From Chrysomallon squamiferum (lineage: Eukaryota > Mollusca > Gastropoda > Neomphalida > Peltospiridae), in contig CM022679.1 of the NCBI GenBank assembly GCA_012295275.1, positions 11,298,669 through 11,362,668 of the forward strand: a DNA stretch of 64,000 nt. Direction: 5' to 3'. Shown piece after piece: positions 1 through 15,026 of this stretch (position 1 is its first letter; each line of letters opens with the position of its first letter). A model generated the notes under the pieces. The model did no database searches. It saw only the letters and a program-made list of their open reading frames with translations, and was not told where the DNA came from. A program made the position numbers and the translations under genes.

Positions 1-920
1 GTTATGAAGTTATATGTACACATTAACATTCTGATAAATGATTTTTAATTCTGTTAATCAGTCAATGCATCTTAGAAATTTGAATATAAAAAGATATTTT
101 GGTCATCAGAATTAAACATTTATTCTGCTGACTTTGAGTGAAATACTGAAGTCTCATTATTACACCATTCACTGTGAGTATTAAAAAGTAATATTACAGC
201 AGCAACATTAATTTTTAATTAAGAATAATTAAAAGTTTACAGCTATATAGTAATAATAGTATATATACAATAACTGAATGAGTTACTGAATAACTTACAT
301 ATTATTTTGATAACCATTATGACAATTCAGACTGTAAAGTTTAAGTGTAATTCAGTAATACTAATTGTATATAATATTATATAATATATATATATATATA
401 TATATAATATGTGTGTATGTATGTATCATTGTATGTACTTTTATTATTATTCATTATATTTGAATGTTCTTATCAGACAACTAACCACTTCTATTTATTA
501 TATTCCATATGATAAATACTTTCTATGTTTTTATTAAAAGCTATCTGTAAGAAATATCTTAATATAACCACTCCTATCAGGTGACATTCACATTGGCTGT
601 TCAAAATGCATATTTTTACTTACTTCAGATGCTCAAGTGAATGTAAATTTTTCGGTTTCCATATCGCTTGAGAAATCCAACTCTTCGGTCGTTGAAACAT
701 TATGTTTTTGGTTAAAATAACAGTGGTATTCGAAATTAAATATCTTAGAGATATTCCAACCGAAACGTCTTTGAATTCTGTCAAACACCCCAAGTCGTCA
801 ACAAAACGTCCATTGTGATTCGTTTGGAGTAAATTCTACCTTTTGTTCGTAGCTTGACAGGATCTTAATGCGATACTGCGTATAATTGTTTCCGAATATA
901 ACATTACACTTTTACAGTAC

Positions 921-962
<42 letters not shown>

Positions 963-2522
963 GCACATTAATAAAACGGTTTCAGCAAAATTATTTCATA
1001 CTGTATTCTTTCAGCAGATTTTCTCCTATATTTTTAAATATCCATTTAAAATGTGACTTGTAAAATCTCTGATAAAATTAACATATGTACGTTTTTTCTA
1101 GGCGTCACATGATATAACATTTGTCTTTTTTAAAGTATAAAGTTTATACGGATAAAACCTGAAAGTGTCATTTTATTATTATTATTTTAATTTTATTGCC
1201 GAATACAATATAATAATATTTCTGTGCCTTTTTTTGTCGCCTACACATACTGACATAGTGATTTTTATTACTACATATTCTGTTTATTCAGAACCATTTA
1301 AAAGTAAATGCTCATAAAATTACCTTTTTACATAATTCTACATACACTGTATTTAATTATGCATGTTTTACCAGTGGGGGTTGAATATGTAAGAAAATCC
1401 ATGACACACTATTTGTGTTTTATATATATGTATATACACATATCTTAGTACTGTTTAAACTCATGTAAATTAATGATTATTATTTACAACTCAATTTTAC
1501 ATAACTTAAATGCATATAGTTAAAGTAATCGAAACCATTTGCAAACACAATAATCAAAATCAGGTCTGAAGAATTTGGAAATAAGAAATAGACACTTCAT
1601 AAATAATTATCATTCTCCACAGATACTGGATAACAGAATGGTAGCTAAGTATAATTATTATAGATTAGTAATAAGAGTGTCATTTAAAAGCTGTTTTATA
1701 TACCATGCAGTTACCTTTATTGTATTTTAGGTGCAAAAGATATTTCTTAAGTTACCATATATCAACTATGACATTTTTGTGGTATATGCCCAGTGTCAAA
1801 TTTAGAACTTATATGGATAACCTTGTAGTTCTTTCGTGAACTTAAGAATGCCATGGACTTTGGGATTACATGCAGTGAAAATATCTTTGTATTCATATAC
1901 ATGCACTTTTGTTATTAAGGAAAATCAATACAACTCAAGAAAAACAAGATTCTCATTTATTAAACAGTTACAACTGAAGTATTGTATACATTTGATGATT
2001 AAATACAGTACATGAGAACTACAAAAGTATACAAGATACAGAATAATTTTTAATATTAATTTCAATATCTTTATCACATTAAAATGTTATTGATTTGACA
2101 AATCCAGTCTGTGAAATCTTTATCATCAACTAGGATGGTACAAATTGTGGCAAATATTTTTGTTCATATAAAAGTGTTTGAACTGAACTACATGTTAAAC
2201 TAACTTCATGTTACAGTTATCAGTTGTCCAAACTGTTATATTGTTAAATGCCTTGGGCTGATGCTATTTTGCATCTAGTAAATCTGGTGTGAAAGAAAAG
2301 GAATGTTTAACTCTATATTTGTTTCAATATTTGTCACAGATTTAATATTCTCAAACATACAAGAAACTGAATAAACATTTCATTCAACTAATAATGATAG
2401 TATTCATTGTTTGGCACATCATATCTGATTCCCTTTAAAAACTAAAATAAATCTTGAATATTATTATACATTTTTCATTTTCTCTTCTTTGATGGCAAGA
2501 CCAACAATAACTACAACAACAA

Positions 2523-2553
<31 letters not shown>

Positions 2554-2736
2554 AATAAAGCCAACTTGTCTCATCCCTTTCATGATACTTCCTTAATGAG
2601 ATTTAAAAATTATATTCAATCGAGTTTGATAATTTTTGAATTTATTTTCAAATGCAATTATATTTAATATATATTAAATGGCATTGTCTCTGAGATATGC
2701 CTAAAATCACTGTGTGTTCATTTCTTATAGTTCAAA
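1..2736. other. 3' flank of the VPS35L gene, no clear gene
   Basis: This AT-rich stretch lies beyond the VPS35L stop codon and probably holds its 3' UTR. On the minus strand an AATAAA-type polyadenylation hexamer can be read near 2641-2646. Microsatellites are seen at about 386-405 (TA), 922-960 (TTA) and 2520-2560 (AAT). One minus-strand open frame of about 70 codons without an early Met (about 627-836) sits in a locally less AT-rich patch, but I do not recognise it. Confidence 0.6.
922..960. repeat. (TTA)n microsatellite
   Basis: An uninterrupted run of TTA/ATT trinucleotides in the region downstream of VPS35L. Confidence 0.95.
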
Positions 2737-5700
2737 TTAATGCACATTAACAGATAACTTTGATGATACTTCTTGAAATGGCTTGCCATGCGGAGATCTT
2801 GCTTTTCTTTTCATATAATCTAACATCCGTGCCTGCAATAAATAAATAAATAAACAGAACAGAACAGAATAGAATTGAATATTAAATTAATTTATCCAAA
2901 TTGAATTGAACAGAATGCAAATAAACTTAAAATTAAGATTAAATGAATTAAACTGAGCAAATAATCTCCAATGAAATAATTGCCATTCTGTTAGGTCTTA
3001 AATTTTTTTTTTCAAATAAAAATATGGAAAATTACTTGAGTGATAGCTATACTCAAAAATTATGTGGAGTAGGTGAAAATATTTATAATAACAACATATA
3101 GAACAAAACAGACAATACTGATAGATTTCATATTGGCAACTAACATCAATGTTTAACCCATATTTCAGGTATGAAACAATGAAGTTTCTCAAATTACCAT
3201 TTGTTTTGTATCCTCCTGTTTATTTCTCTGGGCAAGATTCCATAGATTTGTTATCAGTGTTTGAAGTGAAGTTTGACTTAGATCACCATGAGCAATGATT
3301 GTCTGGATTAATTCCAAACACAGAGAACTCTGTCTTCGAGATGTCTACAAATGTGATACATCGAATTTTAATAAATTAACATAACAACAATCATTAAATT
3401 AAGTCAAAGGATATATTGTAATTAATATTAAACATGAACATTTTATTCAGTGTAATAAAAGTAATTTTGTAGAATACATGGCAGTTTACATATCAGAAAT
3501 TTGATTAAACAAGATAGTTTATATGGTGACTTTAATTTTGAACTGAATTAAAACTGACATTTATGGCTAACTATGAAAAACCGATTGATAAGACAATAGA
3601 CAACTTTGTGGATAACTATATTGTTTCTTGAGCTCAAAATCTGCCTTGTTAGTTGTGTTATTTAGTCTACATTATATTTACCTCAGGAGGTGCCAATGTT
3701 TTTAAGTGAGAAAGGACTTCATCCACCAATGTATTTGCCATTGTTTTTACTTCATTCACATATTTTGGATCAGATGCATACATCATGTCATTTGAATCAA
3801 CTGAAAACAAAATAATATGTAACAAGTTGTTCACCTGTGCTACATTTCTTTCTTTCTTTTAAAACAATTATTAATATTGTTATTATATTATTAAAATACG
3901 TAACCACAACCCAGACATGTTTAAGAAGTTAAGTTACATAAGTAACAAGTGTTAGTGTCTAATATAATATTAATATACAGAAAGTATGTTAGCATTTGAT
4001 TTGTGTAAACACTTCATACAGTAACAAAGTCAAATTTAACTTGATGACAACAGATTTGATCCTAATATGCAAAAAAGGGAAACGAAAACAAAATGAAAAA
4101 CACAGGGTACAAAATGTCATGTAAAACTGCTTGAGGAACAAACCTTTGTCAATGTGATACAGATAGAACTCCTGACAAGAAGCTGACATCATTGCTAGGA
4201 CACGAGTGTAAAATATTGCTTTGGCATCACTACTGGTATCCCATGTATAGTCCTGAAGAATGTTCAGCAAACCTCGAAGCAGATACAAAACACCTAACTC
4301 AGGATTATCCTAGAAACAAAATTCAGTGCATAATGATAAGAAATAAATCTTGTGAGGAGCTTCGTCCTAAATTAAAAATCTGAAGATCTGAAACTTAATT
4401 CAAAGCCAACAAATTATATCTAAGATGAGAAATATGTATTGTTTTTGAAATCCTTTTATTAAAACCAGCAAAGAGAAAAGTTTAAACTCTTATTATGAAG
4501 TTTATTGTTTATTATTTAATTTGAATGAATTTCATGAAGCATTTACAAATATAACTAAACTGAATATATTAATGTAGTTTTGAAAATAAAAATGTTGTCA
4601 CTATAGTATATAAATAAATAAATGGAAGACAAATATTATTAAGATACAATAGTAATAACTTAATTATCTGAAAGTACAGAAACTTACAGGGACAACCAGT
4701 AGTGTTGCCACAAAATTATGAAGATATTCCAACAGGAAAGGCTCAGAAGATTTTTTCATATCATTCTCCATTGTTTTAGGTAGTTCTGGTATCAAAGAAA
4801 TGGCAGCTCTGAAGAAGGCATCAGCTAAAAATGAATAAAGTAATCAATTGCAAAAGTCAGGATGTAAGATTAATGTTTTTACATTGTTTTAATTTTATAA
4901 CCTTGTCATTACAATGTCAGTTTTACAATGTATGTGTCAGTGACCATGCTGTTTTTTTTTATCAGGAAACATTTTAAAATTGAAATTTTTCATATACAGT
5001 TTTACAGCTGAAGACTTTTTAAACAGCCAAAGAAAATTTTCATAAATATCTTTCCAGTTAATACACAGATTAAAATCAATTTATAACAGTTGATGAGACA
5101 TGGAGTTAACCAAATGTAGATGAATCCAGTAACTAATATTGGAAAATCTTAAATCTAATTTTTTTTTTCTCCCAGTTATAAATTCTGTTCATTCTAATTT
5201 GCAATTTTAAAAAAAATTATTCATTAGTTCTATTTTAATATCAACCAATAAAATACAAGTTTAATTTCCAACAGATGCTTTTTCTGTAATAACATTACTG
5301 ACTGAACTGACATATTCACCTTGTGAAAAGCACTGATTGAGCAGGGCAACTTGTCCAGAGAATAAATACAGCTGGAGTTGAGAGAACACTGAACTGAGTG
5401 ATGGAATTGTAATGAAACAGTAGGCAGCACAAGCCTGCAATGTGAATAATTAAATAAATAAATAATAAATTTTATATATTCACTTGTTAATGTGTACTGG
5501 AATGATGCAAGCATATCAAGACATGCATCAGTTTATTTCAAATTAATTATTTTAGTTTATTTCTTTTTAGCATTTTTTTAAAGAAGAAAGAATAGAAGTT
5601 TATAAATAATACAATGCAATCTTGAGTATTTTAATAAAGGAATGAATTGAAAAGAAAATAATTTTTGTTTTCAATATCAAAAATATATTTGATGTCATTA

Positions 5701-8700
5701 AATATGATCAATTACCAAAACTATTCTGAAACCTTATTATTTCATTATATTTCTTTTTTAAAAGATATTTCAAAGAAAACTACAGATGGTAAAACTTTAG
5801 ATATAATTAATCTAAATATAATTAACAATAATACTTAACCCTGACAAAAGCTCCAGTTTTTCGTGAATGGTTCCCATTCACCACTTTACGGGTATCAATT
5901 GACAAGTTGTTAACATTCTGAAAAAAAAAAAAAAAATTATTAAAACTTTATAGTGAAAAAACCCTAAAAGTTGTTTTAGAGAACACAGTTAATCAATATT
6001 TTATTTTTTCTGATATAATTTTTGTACTGCTCAATATGTAAGGATAAAATAATGTTTTTTCTATAAAAATTTCAATTGGAAATAACTTTGGGAAAAAAGA
6101 AAAATTGTCTCAGACTTGTATAAGTTCAATCATGACAGCATCCAGATTGCTGAATGAGGCTCTAGCTTCCACATAAAAACTCAGTTGCTGTTCAAAGTCT
6201 CGACCAAAAGAAATCTTTCTCACAAAGTTGCAAATCATGCTGCCTATCACTCTTATTTCATCATCAAGTGTTAAAGCACTGGAATAAACAAGATATATTT
6301 TAAAAAAAAATCTAATATCTAATATATACTCACTTAAAATATTTTAAAACTTCCAAATAAAGGCAATGGAGAACTGTGGCTATTTATTACTTTTTTTAAC
6401 AATTAATAAATTTTTTCTGACCATAAACATTGATATCATTTCTTGTTAAAACAAATCATCAGCATTTTTAATTTTGTACCAAGAAAATATGAACAGATTT
6501 TGGAAAGTTGAGCTATTCAAAAATATGCATTCAGAAATGAAAGATACTCTGTGAACATTTATTAATAAATGGTCCACTCACTTTACTGAATCATGCATTG
6601 TTTTGCAGATAAACATCATGGCATTAATAACAACTGGGTCATTTGTACTTTCAGTCTGTAACCTACAAAAAAACCACACAATTAAGAAACATTTAACTAA
6701 TACAATAAATATTAAAAAAAAACATACCATGACCAATGCAAATTAATAATTTAAAGATAATTAAATAATTATATATAATCATATATGATATAAACTATTG
6801 TTTTTAGTTTTTGTAATTATAAAGTAATTACTACAGCACAATGCCTTTGAGAAATAAATGACATTTGCAACAATCCTTTTCAAGATTATCAACATTTCCA
6901 GTCATAAAATGAATTATTTTTTTATATCAAAATCAAATAACAGTGCTATCACATACATAAAATATTAAGCTTTTTTTTTTAAAATTAAAAACAGAGACTT
7001 ACTTTGAAAAGGTGTCAGCTATATTCTTACACACTTCAACTTTGACTGCTTCTCTTTGAAACATATCAATGAAAGGCATAAATTTGTCCTGAAAACCACA
7101 AGTTCATTAATTTAGTTCTGCTAAGTATTTTATCAGTAAATTAGTAATATAATTTTATTAGGTGATAATAGAAATTTTGTTTTTAGAATTAGTGGAAAAA
7201 AAAAAAATAAAAAAAATAAAAAGTTATTTCAGAAAGATTTAGAATCTCAAAACTACAATTATCATCAGTTATCATTAAATAATTATGTTTAAAAAATAAT
7301 AATAATAAAAATTAAAATTAAAACAATACTTTTAAAAAAAAATTATATTCCCAGATTTGTTATCATATAATTAAATAATATAAGACAAATTGAAAAATAC
7401 TATTAAAAAAAAGAAATAATCCTTACTCACCAGAGCAAATAAAACTGAGAAATCATGCTGATGAGCCAGGATTTTGGCAACTACTGACTGAAGCTGTGGG
7501 TAGAAGTCTTCAAATGCTCTGTCTGGTATCATATGTTTGATAATGTCTGTCAGAATGGTTGTCACTTCCCTTTTCTAAAATATTAATAATAATAATAGTA
7601 GTCATAGCAGTGAAAGTGGTAGTCTTCTCAGTGGTGGTTGTGGTGGTATTTGTAGTACAATAGTAGTAGTAGTAATAGTGGTAGTAATTATAGTACTAGT
7701 AACAGTAATAGTAGTTGTGGTGGTAGTTCTGGTATTAACAGTAGTAGAAAATAACAATATTTTTTTAAACATTACAAAGAAATTATAGCTACCAATTTTT
7801 TCATACTAAAAGACTGTGTTACAATACTACAAAAATTTGTCCATAAATGTTTTCAGAATGCGATTTTAATCAAATTAAAAAAAACAACAATCATGAAAGT
7901 AAATACTACTCAATTTAGTATGGTTTTAGAATTTGATTTGCTGGGGTTAATTTAATTCCTTAAAACACAATCTAACTATGAATACAAAATAATAAAGGAA
8001 TCTGTTGACTTTAGTAAAAGATCAATAATTCCATTTAAAAAAAATATAAAAACTAATATTTAATATAATTCTGAAAACATACTTACACCAAAATGTTTCA
8101 CAACATATTCAATCCACACTTCAGCACACCCAATATAATCCTGACAGAAGAAGGCAAAATAAATAATGTGTAATTAAATGTGCATTTGATATTAGCAAAA
8201 AAACATGCTAATTACCTATTTATGTATATTATGTATATTTTAGAAAATTATCATATATCAGTATTCCTTTTTTATTATTTTTTATAAGGTTAAATTAAAA
8301 TATTAGAATTATAAGTATTAATGACTCAATACACTTTACTTGTAATCATGTTATTAATTTGAAAATATACACTGGACATAGAATATTTTCAAGGTTAACT
8401 GGGGACTTATAATATATGAAAAACAAAATAAGATTCTACATTCAAAACAGTTAATGTTATTAACAGCTTTCATCAACATACCCTTGGATTTTTCAGCTTA
8501 ACAACAGCTTTCCATACTTCGTTAAGAACTGCGAGTCTCTGGTCCTCTGGTGGGTCGGCCATCACAACACACATCCCTAGTGTTCTGTACAGCAAATGCT
8601 AAAAAGAAAGTGCTGTTCATTTAAATGAAAGACTTAAATATTACTAAACATTAGCATCATTTGGAATTTTTTTATTTTTTTTTATTTTTTTTTTTAAGAC

Positions 8701-11700
8701 ACTTTAATGCATATACTGAATGAAATAGAAGTACTCGTTTAACAATCCAGCGTTTTAAGCAAAAATCAAGTTTCTTTAAGCCAGTTGCAGAGCATATATT
8801 GTAATCGCGATCAGCATTTTGTTTTCTCAACAGATAAATATCTCCATGTTTTCAATTTGTTTATGTCACATGTTACACATTTTACAATAATTTAGTAAAC
8901 AGTCAATACTTGAAGATCCAGGAATAATGAAACAAATGTTTCTTCCACAATCACCCTCATTGGCAACAACAACCACAACAAAAATTACAACTGTAACTGC
9001 ACTATTGCTAAAGGGCAGGTGAAACTATAATTTTACACTTTAATAAAAAAAAATTCGAAACTACAGTCCAATAAATCACTATGACATTATGATTCAATGT
9101 CAACATTATCTAGTTAGGTGTAACATATATCAGACAACACACCTTTGGAAAACCTGTATCTTCACAACCTTTGATCATCTCAGTGAACATGGTGGCACGA
9201 TGTGCAATGAATTCAGGCTGAAAGGCTGCCATGATGGAATTAACAAGCAGAGCACTGAAAATGTTTATTATTTAATCATTGTAATTATTTTGTCAAATTA
9301 TAAAATACATGTATTTCAAAATATAATTTAAAAACATCATATTAGTGATATATATTTTAATAATGAAATGTAACAAGTAGTAAATAAAAGAATATATATA
9401 TATATATATATAATCCTTTAAAATTAAAATTTATAAATTATTGATATTTAAATTTAATAAATATGTCATAATCCTTAACAAATCTTGTAACAGTTTAATA
9501 ATTTAGAAAGGAAGTGGTAAATATTTAATGGCACACTAATCTTGCCACATCAACTGATTTTTGTTACATTTAGGATGTATTCTTTTTTTAATTTTTTTAT
9601 ATTGCATTCTTTGTACAAATATTATTAGAGAAAATATAAATATTATATAAAAAAATTAAAAAATAATAATTTAAAATATACAAATACCTATTACACTGTT
9701 TTTCACATTTCTGTAGAATCTCTGAAAGTGTTTGTTCTGAAGATTTGTTTGCAATACACTGTAACAGCCAGTCCAAAGCTGGTGAATACAGTGTTAGGTA
9801 TTTTGACATCTCCAGTTTCTGAAGAGCTAATGTGTTTTGCACACTGTCACATTGTAGCTTGAAAAAAAAAAAAAAATAAATAAAACAAAAAAACATTACC
9901 AAGATAATTTAAAAATTATGCAATTTTCCCTTTTACATAAAAATGTATTAATTATACAGTAATAACTTTGGGATAAGGTTATTCAAAAATTAAATTAAGA
10001 GATATCTCAAAGAAACAACAAAATGTGAAAAGAATACAATTTTTTGAAATTAAATTGCCATCAAGACATTTTGTAACAAAAGACAAAATATATATATATA
10101 TATTGTAATATTAAGATTACAGCAAGTATCTTACCTGAGAAAATGCAGTCAGAAAGTCATCAAAACATGGCATTAGATGATTTCTAATTCTCGGTGCCAC
10201 CAAAATTCCAACCTGAAGTTATTACAAACCAAATACAAATAAATTCATGGAAAATTTCAACTGCTGCTCACAATAGTATTAATATTATTTCTGGTTGATT
10301 TTAAAATTAAAAGAAAAATATGGTGAACAAAAAGTATTTCAAAATGAGTTTTTCAGTTTAAAGATTTTAATCATATTTTAAAATATTTCTAAATATTATT
10401 TAAAAATTAATGGCAAACCAAAGAAATTAAAAAGTGAAATTTAAAAAAGAAAGAAATGTATTTGCGTTATATCAAAATTAACATTGCAGCTAATAAATGA
10501 CATTATTGGAATAATAATTTAAAAAAAAATAACTTTCATGGTATTCTAGGCACACACAATTTACTTTTCTTGTTCAAATTTACAAACATGAACATCATGA
10601 AAATAATATCTGCACTCACCCTGCTCAGATAACATTTGGCATATATAGACACCAGTGGATTGCCAATTCCTCGTGTCATCAGAGCCAATCTGCTGAGTGC
10701 CTCTGCATATTCACTGTCAAAATAACATAACTGCTCAGACCTATTTATCTCACTGTATGCGAGAAATATTTCTAAACTCAATTTTAAAATTAAAAAAAAA
10801 AATGAATTGGTGAGACAGCAATATCAGATTATAGGAACAAATGAATGACAGAGGAATTTTAAAGGAGGACAAAACTATCCCTGTGTTTTGTCAGTATTTC
10901 TAAAAGCTAATGGAAAGAAACAGAAAGTGTACATTTATGATGACTTCAACTCCACATATAATCAAATCCAAAAAGAATTAAATTATTTCACTTTTATGAG
11001 TCATTTATATCTGAGATAAAAATTCATGTTTAAAAATTATGTATTTACTATTTTTTTAGGTCAGTTCTTTCTTACCCAGGATTTAGAAAACTGTAGCATT
11101 TGATGATAGCACATTCCACAAAGAAGCGAGGAACAAGTTCTCTGATGGAAGCTATTTTAAAGAACCAATTCCTGCAAGTTTCCTTAGCAGACTCTGGTAC
11201 CTGACTAGGAACAAAATTGTCTAAATAACAAAAAACAAAAGTGAAAATCTGTCTATGAGTTATACCAGTGGATTGATTTTGCAATTATATGTCAAAAGAC
11301 AAGAAACATGTAAAAATCAGAGTTTAAAACAGAAAATTCCTGTCAGTGACAGTTAACAAATGAAGAAGAATATTTCTATAACTGCAATCTAGAAGTCACT
11401 GATCAAAATTTACATTTAAAAAAATATGATACTTTCTAATGGCACAATATGTCTTCATATTCAAATTTAACAAAACAAAAGTAAGTAAGATGTTTATATC
11501 AATGTCCTAAAATCAGAAGGAATGATACAACAAACCACAAAAATAAAATTAAAATTAAAAAAATGTTTGTAAAGAAAATAGATATAAACATCAATGATTC
11601 AGAATATACCGTATCACAGCTGTAAAACACTACTTCTTGTTACCTGGTAATTTAACAGGCACTCCACTGCCTGGTGGATAATACTGAGCCTTTTCTTTCA

Positions 11701-14700
11701 GTCGATCATACACAAGTTTTCCAAAAGTGTCAAGAATGTCTGTGATGAGAACAAACTTGCTTGGATAGAAAGGAATCACTGACACATCAGCCAACAGCTT
11801 TGAACTCTGTGAAAAAAAGATCAGCATTCTCAATAATCCTGTCGGTTACCATTTATTATTATTAATTTAATTGTTATTAAAAACTTATTTATTACTGCAC
11901 AAGTATCAATATCAGATTCTTAGTTTATGAATATATATCTTTTATTTACACAAACACATGCATTCACATAAAAGTATCAATGAAACAGTAACCTCTCTAG
12001 CAGTTATAAACCAGAAAAGTCCATTAATTCATGTTAAAATGTAATGAAGAAATCTAATCGAAATTACTAAGAAAATGGAAAAAAACCTATAGTCATAAGA
12101 AAAATCAAGTTTATAAAAATAATTACACACTTTTATAATTAACTCACATACTAACAATGTACTGTGGAAGGGAGTGTGTCTATATGAAGACAAACCTGTA
12201 TTGCTATTTTGAGTGCTTTCACCCTTTGATCTTGTTCCCAGGCATTTATCAAAGCCTGGTGGAGATCTTCTATTCGCTTCACATATTCCTGCTGACTGAG
12301 ATTCAACATCTCTTGAACAGATCCCTGAATTAATGTAATATTAAATATTAATCATATTGAAAACAAAATTGTGTTTCAATTTTTCTTTTGAAGAATTCAT
12401 GTGTTTTTTGTTTTTTTAAAACATTGGAGAAACTACAAGTGGTAATCATGTTTGCATAAATATAAATAAAGCTTTGACTCCAAAACATTATAATTTTAAA
12501 ACATTCAGAGGTGTTATGATTTATTTTATGAAATTTTTTTAAGCAACTGCAAAATTTCATTGTATAAAACTTTGAAGGATTAACATAATATATCCTTTCT
12601 GATTATAATTAATTTCAAATTATTAAGAAACTTATTATAAATTAATATAACTTTTATGATTATATTTAATTTCAATTTCTTAAGAAACTAATACTTAACC
12701 TCTTCAAAATCATCCAGCTGTTCAAGTCGATTTTTTACTTTATCACTAACTGTTGTGGTCTGTGTCTTCATCACAACTAACATGAAATATTGTTTTTAAA
12801 AAAAAATGAATATGATGATACATGGTATTATCAGAGAACATTGTAAAATCTGTATGTCAAATGAATGCTTTTTATATTTGAAAACAAAATAAAAAATACT
12901 CAACTACATTACAGAAAGAAAACAAAATGAACATTATAATTTTAAAATAATAAAATTTGTATTGATCATTTAATGAAACTTATATTACTATGATAAATAT
13001 ATTACTATACAGACTTAAAACAAAATGTGAAGTTGTACCTCTTTCTTTATCAGAGGCTGACAAGAAACTGGTTGTGATTGATAGTTTTTCTGATGTTGTA
13101 AACTTAGTTAAGATTCCAGCCTTTTTAAAGGACCATGGTTCAAATGTTTCATCAAGATCACTCTGTATTTCTTTATCACCACCACCCTAGTAATAAAATA
13201 AATGTATCAAAATAAAATGTAAGAGATATTTCAAACAATGAAAAACATATTCGTGCTGGAATTTTAATAATTTCACTCTAAGAATAATTTAGAACAACAA
13301 CAAAAAGTTTATAATTAATAGTAGAATTCCACAAATATTTTCTTTTCTTATTAAAGATAATGTTATTAAATTAAATGGTGTTTTTTTCAATACAACAACA
13401 AAAAGAAAAGGAAAAATAAAAATATAAGAAAAAACCCACATTAATAATAATAATAAATAAACAATAAAAAAGAAAAGAAAGAAAGAATATGATAAATGAA
13501 ATACAAGTTAATTTTTGGACACAGTGATGGTTCAGTAAATGAATGAAAATGTATAAAACATAAAACACCTCAAAACTTTTTGATCGACTTGTTTTTGACA
13601 ATGAAGCTGATTCAGCAGCCATTATGGAAAGTGGATCAGATCCATCCATAGCCTGGAAAAGTGGATCACCTAAACTAAGTGGATCAACAAATTCAGTTTG
13701 ACCTCCAGGAACTGATTTTTTACCTCCTTTCTTTTCAGGTCTTTTCATTTCTGTGACCTGATTAATGAAATAAAATCAATTACACTTCAGATAAAAATAA
13801 AATAAGTAATGCCTGATTAAAAAATATGAATATTAATTATAATAATAATAATCTAAGATTCATTGGTTATAGAATGTTTATACGAGACATTTAGTGTTCA
13901 AAAGTAGTAATTGCTTGGTGTAGAAATTACAATTTTATATGTGTATCTGTAATTTATCTACAATTTGTAGCATGATAATAATTTTCTTTGAAAGTATTAT
14001 GACTATAAAAAAAAAACCTTTTTACCATTTATTTAGCATTTTCAAAGAAAATGATAATAAAAATAACTGTAAAAAAAATAAAAATAAGATTTGTGAAGAT
14101 ATTATTTTACAATATCTTGTGTTTTTAAAATTAAATAAACAATGTATGTTTTATCCGTAATGGTTGATAACATGTTAGTACTCACAGTAACTAGTTTCAG
14201 TGGATGACTGACAGTAGGCTGCAGTTTGCAAGCCTCCATTTCTCTCTCAGCATCATAGTTTCTATGTCGGGGTTGCCTAAATCAAACAAAGGTACAAAAC
14301 ACTGATACTTCACTACATAAACTGTATTCATTGGCTGCAGACAGACAACTTTGCATGAATTTTACATTCCAATTTGTTTGTTGTTGGGTTTTTTCATCTA
14401 AATATATATACACTAAATAGTTACTTTGTAAAATATTTTTCCTTTAGTGCATGTATTTTAAAAATAAATGTTTTAACGTGAAATTAATTCGTACAAACAC
14501 ATATAAATTATGAAAGTTAATCAGATTCTTGTTTATTAGTTTAAAAGACGGCTGGAAACAATTTTGCATTTTCTGTCTCATCCTAAGACTACTTTACAGT
14601 TGACAATCAGAGATGGAATTGAATCAACCAATTTTTATTTATATGTTTTTTTTTATTGATAGAATTAATAAAGTTGTAAATATGAAATGGACTATAAATT

Positions 14701-14722
14701 AATTGGTAGTGTTATTAAATTA

Positions 14723-14764
<42 letters not shown>

Positions 14765-15012
14765 TAAAAATAATTGACTCGAGATACTCCCCCATCTCAT
14801 CTGGCCAGGTCAATTTACTTGCCAGTTCATTTAAATATATAATTCGTGGATGGCATTTGTAGTTGATATTTACATTAAACAAAAATGCAAAAATATTTAC
14901 ACCAAATAATACATCAATAATGTATATATACTTCAACATCGTAAAAAAAAAAATCAACAACAAGAGACACGATTACATTTGTAGAAAATGTTTACCATTC
15001 GAAAGTAGCCAT
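2737..15012 (-). CDS. VPS35L: VPS35L, retriever complex subunit (VPS35 endosomal protein-sorting factor-like), 25 coding exons
   Basis: VPS35L is the alpha-solenoid scaffold of retriever (with VPS26C and VPS29), which recycles cargo such as integrins from endosomes together with the CCC and WASH complexes. Coding exons in transcript order: 15012-14996, 14276-14186, 13757-13569, 13186-13039, 12776-12700, 12324-12196, 11806-11644, 11220-11076, 10713-10620, 10212-10135, 9857-9688, 9254-9143, 8598-8482, 8140-8087, 7574-7431, 7088-7003, 6662-6582, 6278-6116, 5917-5840, 5434-5320, 4824-4688, 4309-4144, 3800-3682, 3344-3198, 2832-2737. All junctions are GT-AG, phases agree, and the sum is 2916 nt (971 aa; human is about 963). 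Start MATFEW matches the human N-terminus in style. DPLS/DPLF motifs at residues 61-83 match the conserved N-terminal belt region. [19 protein letters not shown] and [15 protein letters not shown] are near-identical to the vertebrate protein. The gene looks intact. Confidence 0.96.
7585..7750. repeat. Imperfect TAG/GTA/TGG trinucleotide repeat in a VPS35L intron
   Basis: About 160 bp of degenerate trinucleotide repeat (AAT, TAG, TGG and GTA units), inside the intron between the exons ending at 8087 and starting at 7574. It has the look of an old interrupted microsatellite. Confidence 0.75.
8695..8788 (+). repeat. Dispersed repeat, copy 1 of 2
   Basis: This ~95 bp segment (from TAAGACACTTTAATGCATAT to TTTCTTTAAGCCAG) recurs at 17292-17386 in the same orientation with scattered substitutions. 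It lies in a VPS35L intron next to a T-rich run. It is probably a fragment of an interspersed element; no coding capacity is seen. Confidence 0.85.
14724..14760. repeat. (AAT)n microsatellite
   Basis: A run of AAT units in the first intron of VPS35L. Confidence 0.95.
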
Positions 15013-15018
15013 TTTCGT

Positions 15019-15026
15019 TCACGTGA
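15019..15026. promoter_or_regulatory. CACGTG E-box just upstream of the VPS35L start codon
   Basis: The palindrome TCACGTGA lies 7-14 nt upstream of the VPS35L ATG. It contains the E-box core shared with the CLEAR motif that TFEB/MITF factors bind at many lysosomal and endosomal genes. An 8-mer match is weak evidence alone, and it may sit in the 5' UTR rather than the promoter. Confidence 0.3.
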
